From Diplolepis rosae (taxonomy: Eukaryota; Arthropoda; Insecta; Hymenoptera; Diplolepididae), in NCBI GenBank assembly GCA_030998225.1, contig JAPYXD010000680.1, positions 18,855,738-18,919,737 on the forward strand: DNA of 64,000 bases, in the 5' to 3' direction. A model generated the notes under the pieces. That model was not told the origin of the DNA and made no database searches. It saw only the letters and a list, made by a program, of their open reading frames with translations. Of the stretch, positions 1 through 11,300 are shown piece after piece (the first letter of the stretch is position 1; each line of letters begins with the position of its first letter). A program made the translations under genes and the position numbers.

Positions 1-708
1 ATCTGGGGAATTAGATATAGAAAAATACAGGTAATTTGAACTAGAATTTTAATTTATAATGGTTTTATTCAAATATCATAACATAGACAAAGTTGATGAT
101 AAATCTTTCAGGAAAAATTTATTGACTTTGGCGCAAATTCACACCTGCTTGGAATTTGCTTTACTTGTACAAACACATTTAGATTATCCATCTGAGAGTT
201 TGCAATCACTGTTTAGCTGCGCTTTAAAAAAATTTACATCTGAGGAATCACCTGTTAAGTCATTCAAACATTTAGAGGAAAATTGTATTTTAAATCTCAG
301 AGTTCCTATTCCGAACGCTCTCATTAAACATGTTATCGAAGGGTACGAGTCAAAAATTTAAGACAGAATTACAGATTTTGGGAATTTTGTTTATTAATAT
401 TTGTTATTGATTTTAGATCGCCATCTTCCTGGTATATAAGATTATCGTCAAGCATTGGAATTACACAACTTACAACTGGCACCTTTTATAGCCTCACTCC
501 AATTTTCCCGCCTAACATTCATTACGAAGGTAATAATTCAATTTGGCTCTAATTTGGTTTAAAAATTTTTAATCTAAAAAAGTATAATAAATTTGAATTC
601 ATAATTTTAAGTATACTAACATATTTTTTGTTTGCAGAAGAAACAAGTAAAAATGAGGAAACTTACTATGCTGCGTCTATAATTTCATCGGCATTCAAAA
701 TAAAATAA
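1..708 (+). CDS. 3' exons of an unrecognised gene (partial)
   Basis: Four pieces join in one open frame: 1-30 (entering from outside the window), 112-342, 417-529 and 638-708, with GT/AG borders at each intron (31-111, 343-416, 530-637). The frame closes at a TAA at 706-708. About 145 C-terminal residues are visible; they are Leu/Ser-rich with an alpha-helical middle and a beta-like stretch in the 417-529 exon (ITQLTTGTFYSLTP). I do not recognise the family and see no zinc, nucleotide-binding or catalytic motif. An alternative start at 59 with no splicing would give a 100-residue protein, but the phase-matched splice sites argue for a multi-exon gene. It ends about 390 bp before the first lipase. 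Decayed copies of its last exons recur further down the lipase array, so it marks the left edge of the duplicated unit. Confidence 0.55.
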
Positions 709-1094
709 TAGTGAATAATTAAGTTTATTATTGTAATTATTGTTAGAAAGACAAACAGTAATTCGACATTCGAACTTTTACAGAATATATATATAATTAT
801 AATATTATTTATTTCTTAGTATTAAAGGTAAACCTAATACATTAATTTTTTCTATGACCCTGACACTAATTTTTAATTCTTTACGAAAATTTGGGTTCTC
901 AATTCCCGCATACTTGTGTACTTAATATTTACGGTAGGCAAACAGATATTGAGTTATGAACTGAAACTTAAAACCAAGAGTAAACCTTATTTATACAGAG
1001 TCTGCTCATTGTGAAATAGTCGATGATTTGCCAAAGAACATATGTGACATTAATTTTTTGTAAAAACTGATTTTCTTTTTTCAAAATCCTGATA
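709..1094 (+). promoter_or_regulatory. Upstream region of lipase 1, conserved among the three lipases
   Basis: No coding potential. Segments recur before lipase 2 (about 8130-8364) and lipase 3 (about 25690-25951). ATGACCCTG-CACTAATTTTTAATT is shared at about 854 and 25689. CACTTGTGTACTT-like text is shared at about 910 and 25748. AACATATGTGA-ATTAATTT is shared at about 1038 and 8309. Because these sit at similar distances from each signal-peptide exon, they are probably the duplicated promoter and 5' UTR. No TATA box was fixed with confidence. Confidence 0.4.
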
Positions 1095-2950
1095 ATGAAG
1101 TTAAAAATCTCGTTCAGTTTTCTGCTAAGTATTTGGATAATATCAGGAGGTGAGTTTACAACAAAATTTATGGAAATCTAATAGAATAATTTATTTGAAT
1201 AAAGCAAAAATTAAAAATTTTAAATCCAGCGTTTGCAAAAAAAGTCTGCTATGGTGAACTAGGATGTTTCGACACGGGGTATCCTTGGACTTCGATAACA
1301 AGAATGTTCCCTGCTCCATCGTCACCCGAGGATATAAACACAATTTTCTACTATACTAACAGGTAAAATTTTGAAGAATAAAAATAGAAATATAATAAAC
1401 ATATAACGGAGAGAAATGATGCAGATTAAGCATAAAATAAATAGAATATAATTTCTTTTTATTTGAGAGCATTGCCATTTATGATGGTAGAAAATATACC
1501 TTCATTTTGAGACTATCACACAACTCTTGCATAATAATTCCACCACTGATAGTAAGAGATTTATTTCGGGACTTTTTCATTACTTTTTCCTAATAATTTT
1601 GGTTTACTCTTCAAGATGGTACTTCTTCCTATGCAACGTTATACTTTTTATCACTAAATTTCTCTGTGTGTGTTTATGTTTAAATACTGCGATTTAAGTA
1701 AATTTTCATTCATTGTAAAGGCGAATCAAGGGCCTGTGATATTTAGAAAATTAGAAAATTTTATAGATTTCAGGTTTCTACAAGTTTACGTTTAAAATAA
1801 TAAAAATTTGTGAGGAGCAAAGATACATAAAAACACACAACGGGAAATATGTTTTGTTTAAATAATTTTAAAATATTAAATTTTAGAAAAATTTGATGCA
1901 AAGGTATTTTTTATTCTCAGAACCAAAAATAATCTAACGACTATTTTATTATTGTTTTTATATTATGTATTTTAGTCTCTCACTAATTTTTATATAATAA
2001 TTTCAATGACTTTATTGTAAACATGTAGACAAAAGATAGTTCGTATAAAGCTGCTAATTTGTAAAGTACCACATGCCTTCAATTAGCTCAAAAGATAAAT
2101 AAAACAAAAGACGAAATTCGCGTGTACTCGTGAAATTATATGAGACAAGGAAAAAAGACTCGGAACTAGGATTTTTACTAATAAAAGTTTTATGAAAAAG
2201 TGGAAAGAAGAAGTTTTTATTTTGAGAATTGAAAAATTAAGACTGAAATTGAAAGTAATATAAATAAGTTATCAATAAAAAGAATAAAATCATTAATTAT
2301 TATTTCCTGCATAGTTTTATAATTTGTAATTTTTAAATAATTGAGACTTTAGATTATTGAGAAACTCATCCGAAATCAAAACAAAAGATTGAATGTCAGA
2401 TTTTAAATTAAATAATAATAAAAAAAACTCTCTTTACTTTTATGAAAACAATACATTTTTGCAGGAAACAAACCCAAAAAGTAGAGGTTTCAACGCGGCC
2501 AAAAATCGGAAAGGATTTTTATGTTAAAAACAAAGAAACGGTAATTATAACTCATGGATTGAACAGTGATTCCCACAATAACTGGATGAAAAAATTGACT
2601 GAAGCTTTTCTATCCAGGGTAAGCTTTACAAAATTCATTAAGAAAATAATAAATTATCATTAATTTTAGAATTTCTATATATTCAGAATATATAAAGAAT
2701 AAAGAAGGTTTAATAAGATAAGCAAAGTTTGAAAAAAAGATTACTGAGAAATCAATAAATCGAACAAAATAGATTATTGAAATAATTAATATCATTACAG
2801 AATGATTATAATATTTATCTCGTTGACTGGAAAAAAGGATCTTACGAAAACTACTTTCAAGCTGCTTCGAATACAAGAGTAGTAGCAGCAGAAATTACAA
2901 GGTAAAATTTAAATAAATTTAATAAAAAGTTGTCACGTATCCTTGACTGC

Positions 2951-3026
<76 letters not shown>

Positions 3027-4448
3027 TAGGAAGGGAGAAATGCTTTATGCACCGTCAAGGGAACTCCGTGCCCCCCTGGCGTGTGGGACTCTTTTGCTCG
3101 CGCAGCCCTACCCACTAAAACTCCCTCCCTGTCTCTAGGCCGTAGAATCCCACCCCGGAACCGCCGCTAGGCATTACTTCAGGGTGGGGGCCATCTTGAG
3201 GCGATGTTAGCCTTTCTTCCTTGCTTCTTCTTCTGTTTCCTGGCGTAACAGGTTTCACAAAATATTTTCCTCAAAATGCTATTCAAAAGAATTGTAAATT
3301 TCAAAGCGTAGTCGAAAGAATAATAGTATAGCTTCGCAATGTAAAGAACATAAACAAATGCCAATTATAATTTTGTCAATAAATAATTCTTCTTGAATTT
3401 AATCCCCCATTTCATTAATTTGGCTTATCCTCGACCCGATAAATTATTAATTATTTAATAATAAACAGAGGAGCATAGATAGGGCAATAGACTCTAGACT
3501 TTACGTAATATAATTTAAATAAATAAAAACTTAGGACGTCACAAAGTTGTCAAAAAACCAAACATTGATTTTTTTATTTTCAGACTTATTCGCCATTTAA
3601 TGGGAACTCATTCTGCAAACCCGTCAACCTTTTATCTTTTGGGCCACAGTTTGGGAGCACACGTTATGGCCTACGTGGGAAAAAGTATACCTGGAATTAA
3701 ACGAATTACAGGTAGTAATAAAAATGAAAAATTATGAAACTACTTTATTATTTTACGAAGACTTGAACTTTTTATTTATTTTGCAGCTTTGGATCCTGCG
3801 AAACCAGGTTTTCAGAAAAAGGATGCAAAAGTGAGATTGCATCACTCAGACGCAAAATTTGTAGATGTAATCCATACATATGCAGGATTTGGTATGACTG
3901 AAAGTGTAGGAGTCGTAGACTTTTTTGTAAATGGTGGAGGGCCACAACCTGGTTGTAAATTAACTAAAAACAAAAAGAGAAAAGAATCGATTCTAGAAAA
4001 TCTAAAAGAAAGTGAAAAAAGTGAGAAAATAATGAATTATTATTAAAAATTCTGAAATGATAATAGCAATCAAGATTTTTACCAAAAATATTTTAATTTC
4101 ATTTTAGTGGTCATAAAATTCGCCCTGTGCAGTCATGCGCGATCTGCTTTTTACATGGCAATAGCCATAAAAGGTGTTTGCAAAATGTGGGGACATCCTT
4201 ATGATTCAACAGTCTCTCATCGTAATTACGAAAAATATGTTTCAAATGAACAATGTAGCCATGAAAATTGTACTGTTATGGGTCTCGAAACACCAAACTA
4301 TCCTGCTAGAGGTAACTTTATAGTACGAACAACTGAACACGAACCGTTTTGTGGTGAGTATTTCAAAAGTAATTTTCATCTATAAACATTAATCATGAAT
4401 CAATTCAACAAAAATATGATTTTAGTCCCAGAGAAGACGATTGACTAA
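1095..4448 (+). CDS. Lipase 1, secreted pancreatic-lipase / PLA1-like hydrolase
   Basis: Eight exons: 1095-1149, 1230-1362, 2465-2618, 2801-2901, 3584-3711, 3787-4020, 4108-4353, 4426-4448. They give 357 residues, the usual length for insect neutral lipases. Residues 1-18 form a signal peptide, so the enzyme is predicted to be secreted. The nucleophile elbow is GHSLG with Ser170, the acid is Asp193 in LDPAKPGF, and His278 lies in CSHARSAFYM, so a full Ser-Asp-His triad is present. Cys pairs around CYGELGCF and the C-terminal CSHENC/PFCG suggest disulfides. The family hydrolyses ester bonds of acylglycerols or phospholipids; which one cannot be read from sequence. The C-terminus is a tiny last exon (VPEKTID). 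AATAAA lies at 4601. Exon sizes match the two paralogues downstream. Start chosen because it opens the signal peptide. Confidence 0.88.
2950..3200 (-). mobile_element. 3' tail of a 5'-truncated retroelement in intron 4 of lipase 1
   Basis: On the minus strand a GC-rich segment (about 3200-3026) runs into about 25 A and then a (TTA)n array of about 45 bp. On the + strand this reads as AAT repeats, poly-T, then the GC-rich block. A unique end followed by poly-A and a simple repeat is what target-primed reverse transcription leaves. The corresponding introns of the lipase paralogues lack it. No reading frame is identifiable, so it may be a non-LTR 3' UTR or a SINE. Boundaries on the GC-rich side are approximate. 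Confidence 0.55.
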
Positions 4449-4749
4449 GTAGCAAAAATATTCAGTAAACTGATGGATATGGTATTAAATGAAAAAGGAA
4501 TTCAGACGAAACCTGTCGAAATGCTGATACAATACGCTATATTACATTAATGAGAAATTGTAAAAATAATTTCTAAATTGATTCAATATGTACCTATAGA
4601 AATAAATATGGATTCATGAATATTAAAAATTGTTTTAAGTTCTTGTTTTATTCATAATTAGGGATGACACACTAAAATCTATTTTATGTTAGGACTTACA
4701 TTTTGTATCAAGACTACACTTGTTTTTAACGATAGTATGCTCAAGATTA

Positions 4750-6029
4750 TTGGATCTATAACTTAATTCGTGCGGTTTTTTTTTCAAAATTTGAACGTTT
4801 ATTTAAGAAAAACATGTACAATAGTATTATTCAAAGTATTGCCCATCTGAAGCTATGACTTTTTCCCATCTTTCTGGCAATTTGTGGATTCCATCCCAAA
4901 AGAACTGCGCCGTCTTGGCGGCCAAGAATGAATCAAGCCAATTTTTGATACCCTGTTCTGATGTGAACCGTATTCGAGTGAGGGCGTTCTGTATCGACCG
5001 GAACAAATGGTAGTCAGAAGGGACAAGCTCTGAGCTATAAGGCGGGTGAGGTAAAACTTCCCATCCACTGTTTTCCAAATAGGTCTTAACTGAAATAGCA
5101 ACATGGGGACGAGCGTTGTCATGATGGAAAATTATTGCCTCGTGTCTGGTCGCATATTCCGGGCGTTTTTCGGCTATTGCTCTCTTCAAACGGATTAATT
5201 GTGTTCGGTAGCGTTCTCCATTGATGGTTTCACCCGGTTTTAGCAGCTCATAATGCAGCACACCCTTCTGATCCCACCAAATACAGAGCATTACCTTCGC
5301 GCCATGGATATTCGGCTTTGCCGTTGATTTGGCTGGTTGGCCGGGTTTCACATATGATTTTTTGCGCTTGAGGTTGTCGTAATGGATCCATTTTTCATCA
5401 CCAGTAACAATCCGATGCAAAAATGACTTCTTTTTGTGGCGTTCCAGCATTTCGGACATGCCAAATCGCCTTTAAACGTCTCTCGGCTTAAGTTCATGTG
5501 GAACCTAATTTCCTTGCTTTTGAATGTATCCAGCTGCTTTTAAACGTTTTGAAATGGCTGCTTGAGTGACTCCCAAAGATTCTGCGAGCTCTTCTTGTGT
5601 TTGGCAACAATCTTCATCGTGTAATGCTTCCAGTTCTTCATCTTCAAACTTTTTTGGCTGTCCAGGACGTTCTTCGTCTTCCAAGCCAAAATCACCACTT
5701 TTAAATCGTGCAAACCACTTTTGGCACGTTCGCCAAGCTAGAGCATGTTCACCATAAACTTCCACCAAAATATGATGACTTTCGGCAGCAGTTTTCTTCA
5801 TATTAAAGTAATGAAGAAGAACTCCCCGCAAAAACACTTTTTCAGGCACAAAGTTCGACATATTTGAGTGAAAAAAATTATTGTTTACGCTTCAAATGAA
5901 TGACATATACTTAAAAAGACGCACAATGACAGTAGCTTTCCAACGCATGTTCGGAATATTGGAACGATGGAATAATAATGAAGTTACGCCATCTCTTAGC
6001 AAACCGCACGAATTAAGTTATAGATCCAA
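4750..6029 (-). mobile_element. mariner element M1, copy 1 (full length, dead)
   Basis: Near-perfect terminal inverted repeats of about 28 bp (outer end TTGGATCTATAACTTAATTC) flank 1280 bp. TA target duplications are at 4748-4749 and 6030-6031. Length and TA target are typical of mariner. It lies between the end of lipase 1 and the start of lipase 2. Two closely related copies occur at 20284 and 48633. Confidence 0.92.
4827..5861 (-). pseudogene. mariner transposase, M1 copy 1, two nonsense codons
   Basis: Reads from 5861 to 4827 in one frame for about 344 codons. The N-terminal helix-turn-helix region (FLRGVLLHYFNMKKTAAESH) is followed by the catalytic domain. The three acidic positions of the D,D34D motif are visible: TGDEKW, HHDNARPH and SDYHLF, with 34 residues between the second and third. 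Compared with copy 3, a Trp codon after KQGN has become TAG (5505-5507). A Glu codon after KPRDV has become TAA. There are no frameshifts in what I could follow, so decay is by point mutation. Confidence 0.88.
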
Positions 6030-8129
6030 TATATGAAAACCTTGCAAAATGCCATGAATAATTTAAAGAAGACAAGGGGTTACAGCTTTTCATCTTTTAC
6101 GTCCTAATGGAATAATGCGTTCAAAAACTTTGCGAAATAATAATAATTAGTTTAAATATATCAATAAAAGTAACTAAAAGCATAGGTAAAAAATGAATTT
6201 AAAAAAAAATGTTTGCCATTTATTAACAAATCAAAATTTAAGCAAATTCCTACGTAGGCCGAAAACTAATATGTTGTAATTAAGGGGATTCGACACCTTT
6301 CATTTGTATATTTTTGATTTTTTTTGACATTTTCCAAAAATTTTATTTTTTATTCTCTATACTTTTCTGAGCATGTGTGTACATTCTTAGGGCAATCTGA
6401 TTTTTTTTTGGAAAAATAAATAAAATTAAAAGATACTACGATTTACGAATAACGCGTTTTTAGCGAAAAAGAGCTTTTTACACAAAATATTTTGCTTATT
6501 ATTTTACTAATATTTCTGAACTATATGGAAAATAGTATATAAGAGTTATTTTAAACTCCGTTTTCCGCAAGTTGTGATTTTCTGTGTTTGTTGCAATATA
6601 TGTTTGAATAAAATCTAAATTTTATGGGAGTTCTAAACTCAAAAAATAAAACAGGATTTGTCACAAAATTTCTAAATAAGAAAAATTACTTTTTCCGCTA
6701 AATTGAGTATATAATTTTTTTTTTTTAAACGAAAACTACATGTCCGATCAAAAAATGGTCTGAAGTAAATTTGTATATTTTCCAGATGAATAATTTTTCC
6801 GCAACATTTTTTTCGTATCTCGTATAGTTTTTTTTTTGCAAATTAAAAGTTTTTATTTTTAATAAAATTTTCATTAATAAACAAAAGTTACAACTCCTAT
6901 AATTAAACAATTGAATTTAAAATTTTTACAAATCTTGAAAATGTTTGAAATTGAGCCAAAATTATATTTTTATAACTTAAAAAATCCTGAATCTTTAGGT
7001 TTTAGGTCACCCTTATTCTTGAATCCAAGTATGTATATTATTTTTTTCTTGCAATCTGGAAAATCTTGAAAGAATTTTCTCTTGAAAATAAAAATTCTAG
7101 GAATTAAATTTATAGTACTGAAAATGAGAATTGAAAAATATTAATTCATAAAGCAGACAGAAATTGAAGTGGATTCTCACTTTAAAACAGCAAATCATAT
7201 TTCATAACTATAATTTCATTTCATTTCTGATAGATTTGATGTTTGCTTATTAAACTTTTTACATTCTCATCATGGATGAGAAGGTATTGGTTTTATGTGA
7301 AAAATGACTTTTGAAATTTTTATCAAATCTTTACGTTTTGAGACCCCCTGAGTCAGAAAAAACGGTTTTTACGAAAGTGTCTATCTGTCTGTCTGTCTGT
7401 AGGTCGTGTGCGGCATAACTCTCGATAGAATCATCAGATTGAATTGAGCTTTGGTACACTTTATCGGAGCCGAAAAAGTAAGGACAAGTTCGTTAATCAG
7501 CCACATCCAATCAAAATTGAGGGATTGAGCACTACTTTTGTGTTTTTGAAAATAATTTTTTGAAAAAATCAAAAATTTCAATACTGGTTTTTGATAGTGC
7601 TCATAAATCTCTAAAAATTATCCTGATAACATTTTTTGATTGAATCAAAATTAGAAATGTTACAGCATATTCAAATTCGAAAAAAGTCAATATCAAAATT
7701 CCATTTTCCAGTTAAATTATACGAGATACGAAAAAACGTAATGATACAATATTATTGAATAAATAAAGATCTACAAATTTGAATTGTAACATTTTTTCAT
7801 AAGATGCATATTTTTTTTTTTAATTAAAGAAAAAACTATTGAAAATCCAAAATTCAATTTTTTAACAATAATATGTAAAGTACGAAAAAAACGTAAGAAT
7901 ACAAAGTTGTTCGTTTCAAAAAGATCTACAAATTTTGTCTGTAATATAATTATAAAATTGGTTTGAGCTTCAGTATCAAATTATAAGAAATAAACTTAAA
8001 GGAATGCGAAGAGCACAAGACCGAGCGCGAAGCGCGAGGTCTAAAAAGAACGGAGCGCGAAGCGCGACGATCGAATCGCGCACCCTAGGCGCGCTCAAAT
8101 TTTTTTTCTTAACTATACCTTCTTTTTCT
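6030..8129. other. AT-rich repeat-filled intergenic stretch
   Basis: No gene seen. It contains the (TCTG)n microsatellite and associated repeat at about 7370-7590 and a 6690-6860 block that recurs at 10885-11040. At about 8008-8095 a GC-rich patch repeats GAGCGCGAAGCGCGA twice. All short open frames are low-complexity and unconvincing. Confidence 0.5.
7370..7590 (+). repeat. Dispersed repeat A, copy 1 (TCTG microsatellite plus flank)
   Basis: A (TCTG)n run at about 7383-7402 is followed by text in which a region around GCTTTGGTACACTTTATCGGAG is conserved. The same order occurs inverted at about 9765-9590, starting from TCTGTCTGTC and containing GTTTTGGTAAACTTTATCAGAG. It is a diverged interspersed repeat of unknown class. 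Confidence 0.5.
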
Positions 8130-8364
8130 TATGACCTTGTTCACGTAAATTTGTAATTTATCACGGAGATAATTAATTTTCGATTCTCGCATACACGTAT
8201 TCTTCTAATTATCTTTTATGAATATTTACAGATATTCAATTATCAAATAAAATTTAAAAGACTTACATTCAATTATTACAGAATTACGCAAGAATTGATG
8301 GTTCATCAAATAACATATGTGAAATTAATTTCGTGTAATTTCGTTTCATTCTGTAATTTTTATA

Positions 8365-11300
8365 ATGAAGTCTGAAGTTGGGTTCTATTTTCTGATAAGT
8401 TTTTGGATGGTATCAGGAGGCAAGTGTTAAAAAAAGCTAAAAATCTAAGAAAATACTTCATTCAAATGAAGTAAAATTGAAATTTTTCAAATTCTGTTTT
8501 TAGCAAAACCTGTCTGCTATGATGAACTAGGATGTTTTGAGATAGGTAACCCATGGTTTACACCACTAAGACCATTTCCTGCTCCATCATCTCACCAGGA
8601 AATCAACACCGTCTTCTACTTTATTGAGAGGTAAAATATAAATAACTAATTATATAAATATAGTCTCTGGAAGATGCGTTTTAAAGTCTCATTTACAAAA
8701 ACATTTTCATTTTATCTGAAAATACACTGTTAAAACTATCCAGAATTTTGGCAACAATTTTGCAGGAAAAATTCCCGGTTTGTGATAATCCATGAAAAGT
8801 TTCAACTTTTTTGGAGTAAAAATAAGAATTTTTTATACCTCGCTTGATGAAAAAGGGTTAAAAATCAATTCATCTTAATCTGATTCAATCCAAGGCATTT
8901 ATCTGACTCACTGTTGAATCAGTTGATTTTCACTGGTTCATCAGTGGAAAAATATTTTTCATTGTTAAATCAGTTAATTTTCACTAAAGTAATCAGTGAC
9001 ATTTGACTGATCTACAGTAGCCTCTTTTTGGCTATTTGAATCAGTCAAATTTTGACTGATTTAGATTTAGAGAGTACTTAGTGCCAAGGAACGGCGTTGG
9101 CACGCCTCGCCCTGGTGGTCAGAAAGTCGGCGTGGTGCTAGACGAATTATGGTCGTGTCATATGCCTTTCTAGCGCCCTTCTCTAAGAAGAAGCAGATCG
9201 CGGGGCGTAGTGTTCAGTCACCCGATCAAACAGGGCGCCGGGGCGGCGATTTGGTGATGCCTTTTTTGTATCTTATATTTGGGTTAAAAAAAGGAATTTT
9301 TTGTTTTCAATATTATTTTTCAAAATTAAAACAAAATATATAAATGTTATAAAGAAAATAGTTAAACTGAAATTTGTAGATCTTTTTCAACTATTAGTCA
9401 ATTCTGTATCATAACGTTTCTTCGCATATTGTACAGTTTGAAAAATATACTGAAATATCTATATTTTCATAAAATATGTCCACGTGGATAGAGCGGTGGG
9501 GGGGGGGGGGGTCGAAAAGTGGGGAAAAATTGTCCACGTGGTATACGGAAGGCCATTAAGTATAAAAATGTTTGTTATTACAAAAATACAAAAAGTGCTT
9601 TAATTTTTCAAAATTTTGGTGAAATATAATTGTGTACGAATTTGTCATTTTTTTTCGTCTCTGACTCTGATAAAGTTTACCAAAACGCATTCAAATCTCA
9701 TAATCCTTCGAAAAGTTATTGTTCCCACAGACAACGACGACGAAAGCGATGGCAGACAGACAGAAAGGGTTAACACGTTCCGTGCTAGACTTTTTGAAGT
9801 CATTACGTTCAGGCCGCAGCGTGGGTCGTATACGCCCCACGTGGCACGGAACGTGTTAAAAATATATTATTTTCAAGATTCAAGGGATCATAAAATGTGT
9901 ACATCTGTTAAAAATTAGATGTCAAATTTTACACAATTCTAATGCGTTCTCATATCTGAAGAGAATGTAAACAATTCGTCATTTTGCAATACAATTTTTG
10001 TAATATGTGTTATGTAATGTAATAACTTAATTTTTAATATTATTTCATGAAGTATAATCTTATCTACCATCAGTAATAATTATGAAATTTTTAGGCGTAA
10101 GATTAATAGTACATTATGTAACGCGTAGTCAAGCTTCGCCGTCCTCTGCCGAGTACGCGCTTGGCTCTAAATATTCCCCGATTTTCGAATGTTACCAAAC
10201 AGTCCCGGAATGACGCGAAAAACGAGCTTCCATTGCAAAAATACTTTTTTTGAGATTTTTTTATCATCTATGCATTCTATATACGAAAACATACGGTAAA
10301 AGATTATCTTGCTTCGGTTTACTGAGGATTTTCATTTTAACTTATAAATTTATAAATATTTATAAAAAAGTATGTAGTAAACTAATCAAACATTTAGTAT
10401 AATAATCTACAATTGGTTATTTATTCTTGATGGGGTATTGACCAGTTTTTTCTAAATAGGGTACTGATCTGCATAAGAGTTACATCCCTTGTCAGACACT
10501 TGCCAGTTTTACTAATTGGAGTCACACAAGAAGTAGGGGAACTGATCAGTTCCTCGGAAACATAACAAAAAACAGTAAAGTGTGTCAATTAACTTCTTTT
10601 TAGTAAAACTTTATTTAAAAAATGGAAGATTTATCGACGATTTTTTTTGTGAGGAGGAAAAATGGCGAAATCTTTCATAGATTTAATTCAGGACTCTCCT
10701 TAGGGCCGGTCTAGGCATACCTGTTAGAACCGAAAACCCTCTCTCTTTATTTCTCTTTATTTTATGTTGAAAGGGATCATTCGATATGAAACTTAACAAT
10801 CTACCAGAATATGTGCTCTTTCTGTACCAATTGGATACTATTTTACCATTATCAAGTTTAATTATTTCCAAGTCCAAAAAACTAATTTTTTAATTTGATC
10901 GTTTTTTGTATTTTGAGTCAAAACTATGTGTTTGATGAGAAAGTGCTTGAAAGTAAACTTGTATATCTTCCTGAAATCAACAATTTTGTCCTTGATGTTT
11001 TTTCTTTTCTTGTATAGTTTTTTCGAACACCAAAAGTAACTATGTTTAATGAAATTAAGCGGCTTCGGATTCCATAACCGACGGAGCGCGTGGTCTAGTA
11101 AGCGAAAGAGGGGATACCGGAATGCGCGAACTGTTTTTTTAATTTAAATAAAAAATTCGGAAAAATGATCAAAAAAAGGTAGCAGTACGTGTTAAATGTC
11201 ATCCCACATATTTTTTCTCCCATGAATTTTTGTGTCAGAACTCTAGTTTTTTTATAATCGAAGAAAACCGTATTTTTTTAATGTACGAGATCAATCGATT

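Noticed and set aside
2930..3118. Open frames of poly-Ile/Phe and poly-Lys/Tyr
   Set aside because: They are translations of the AAT repeat and poly-T run, not genes.
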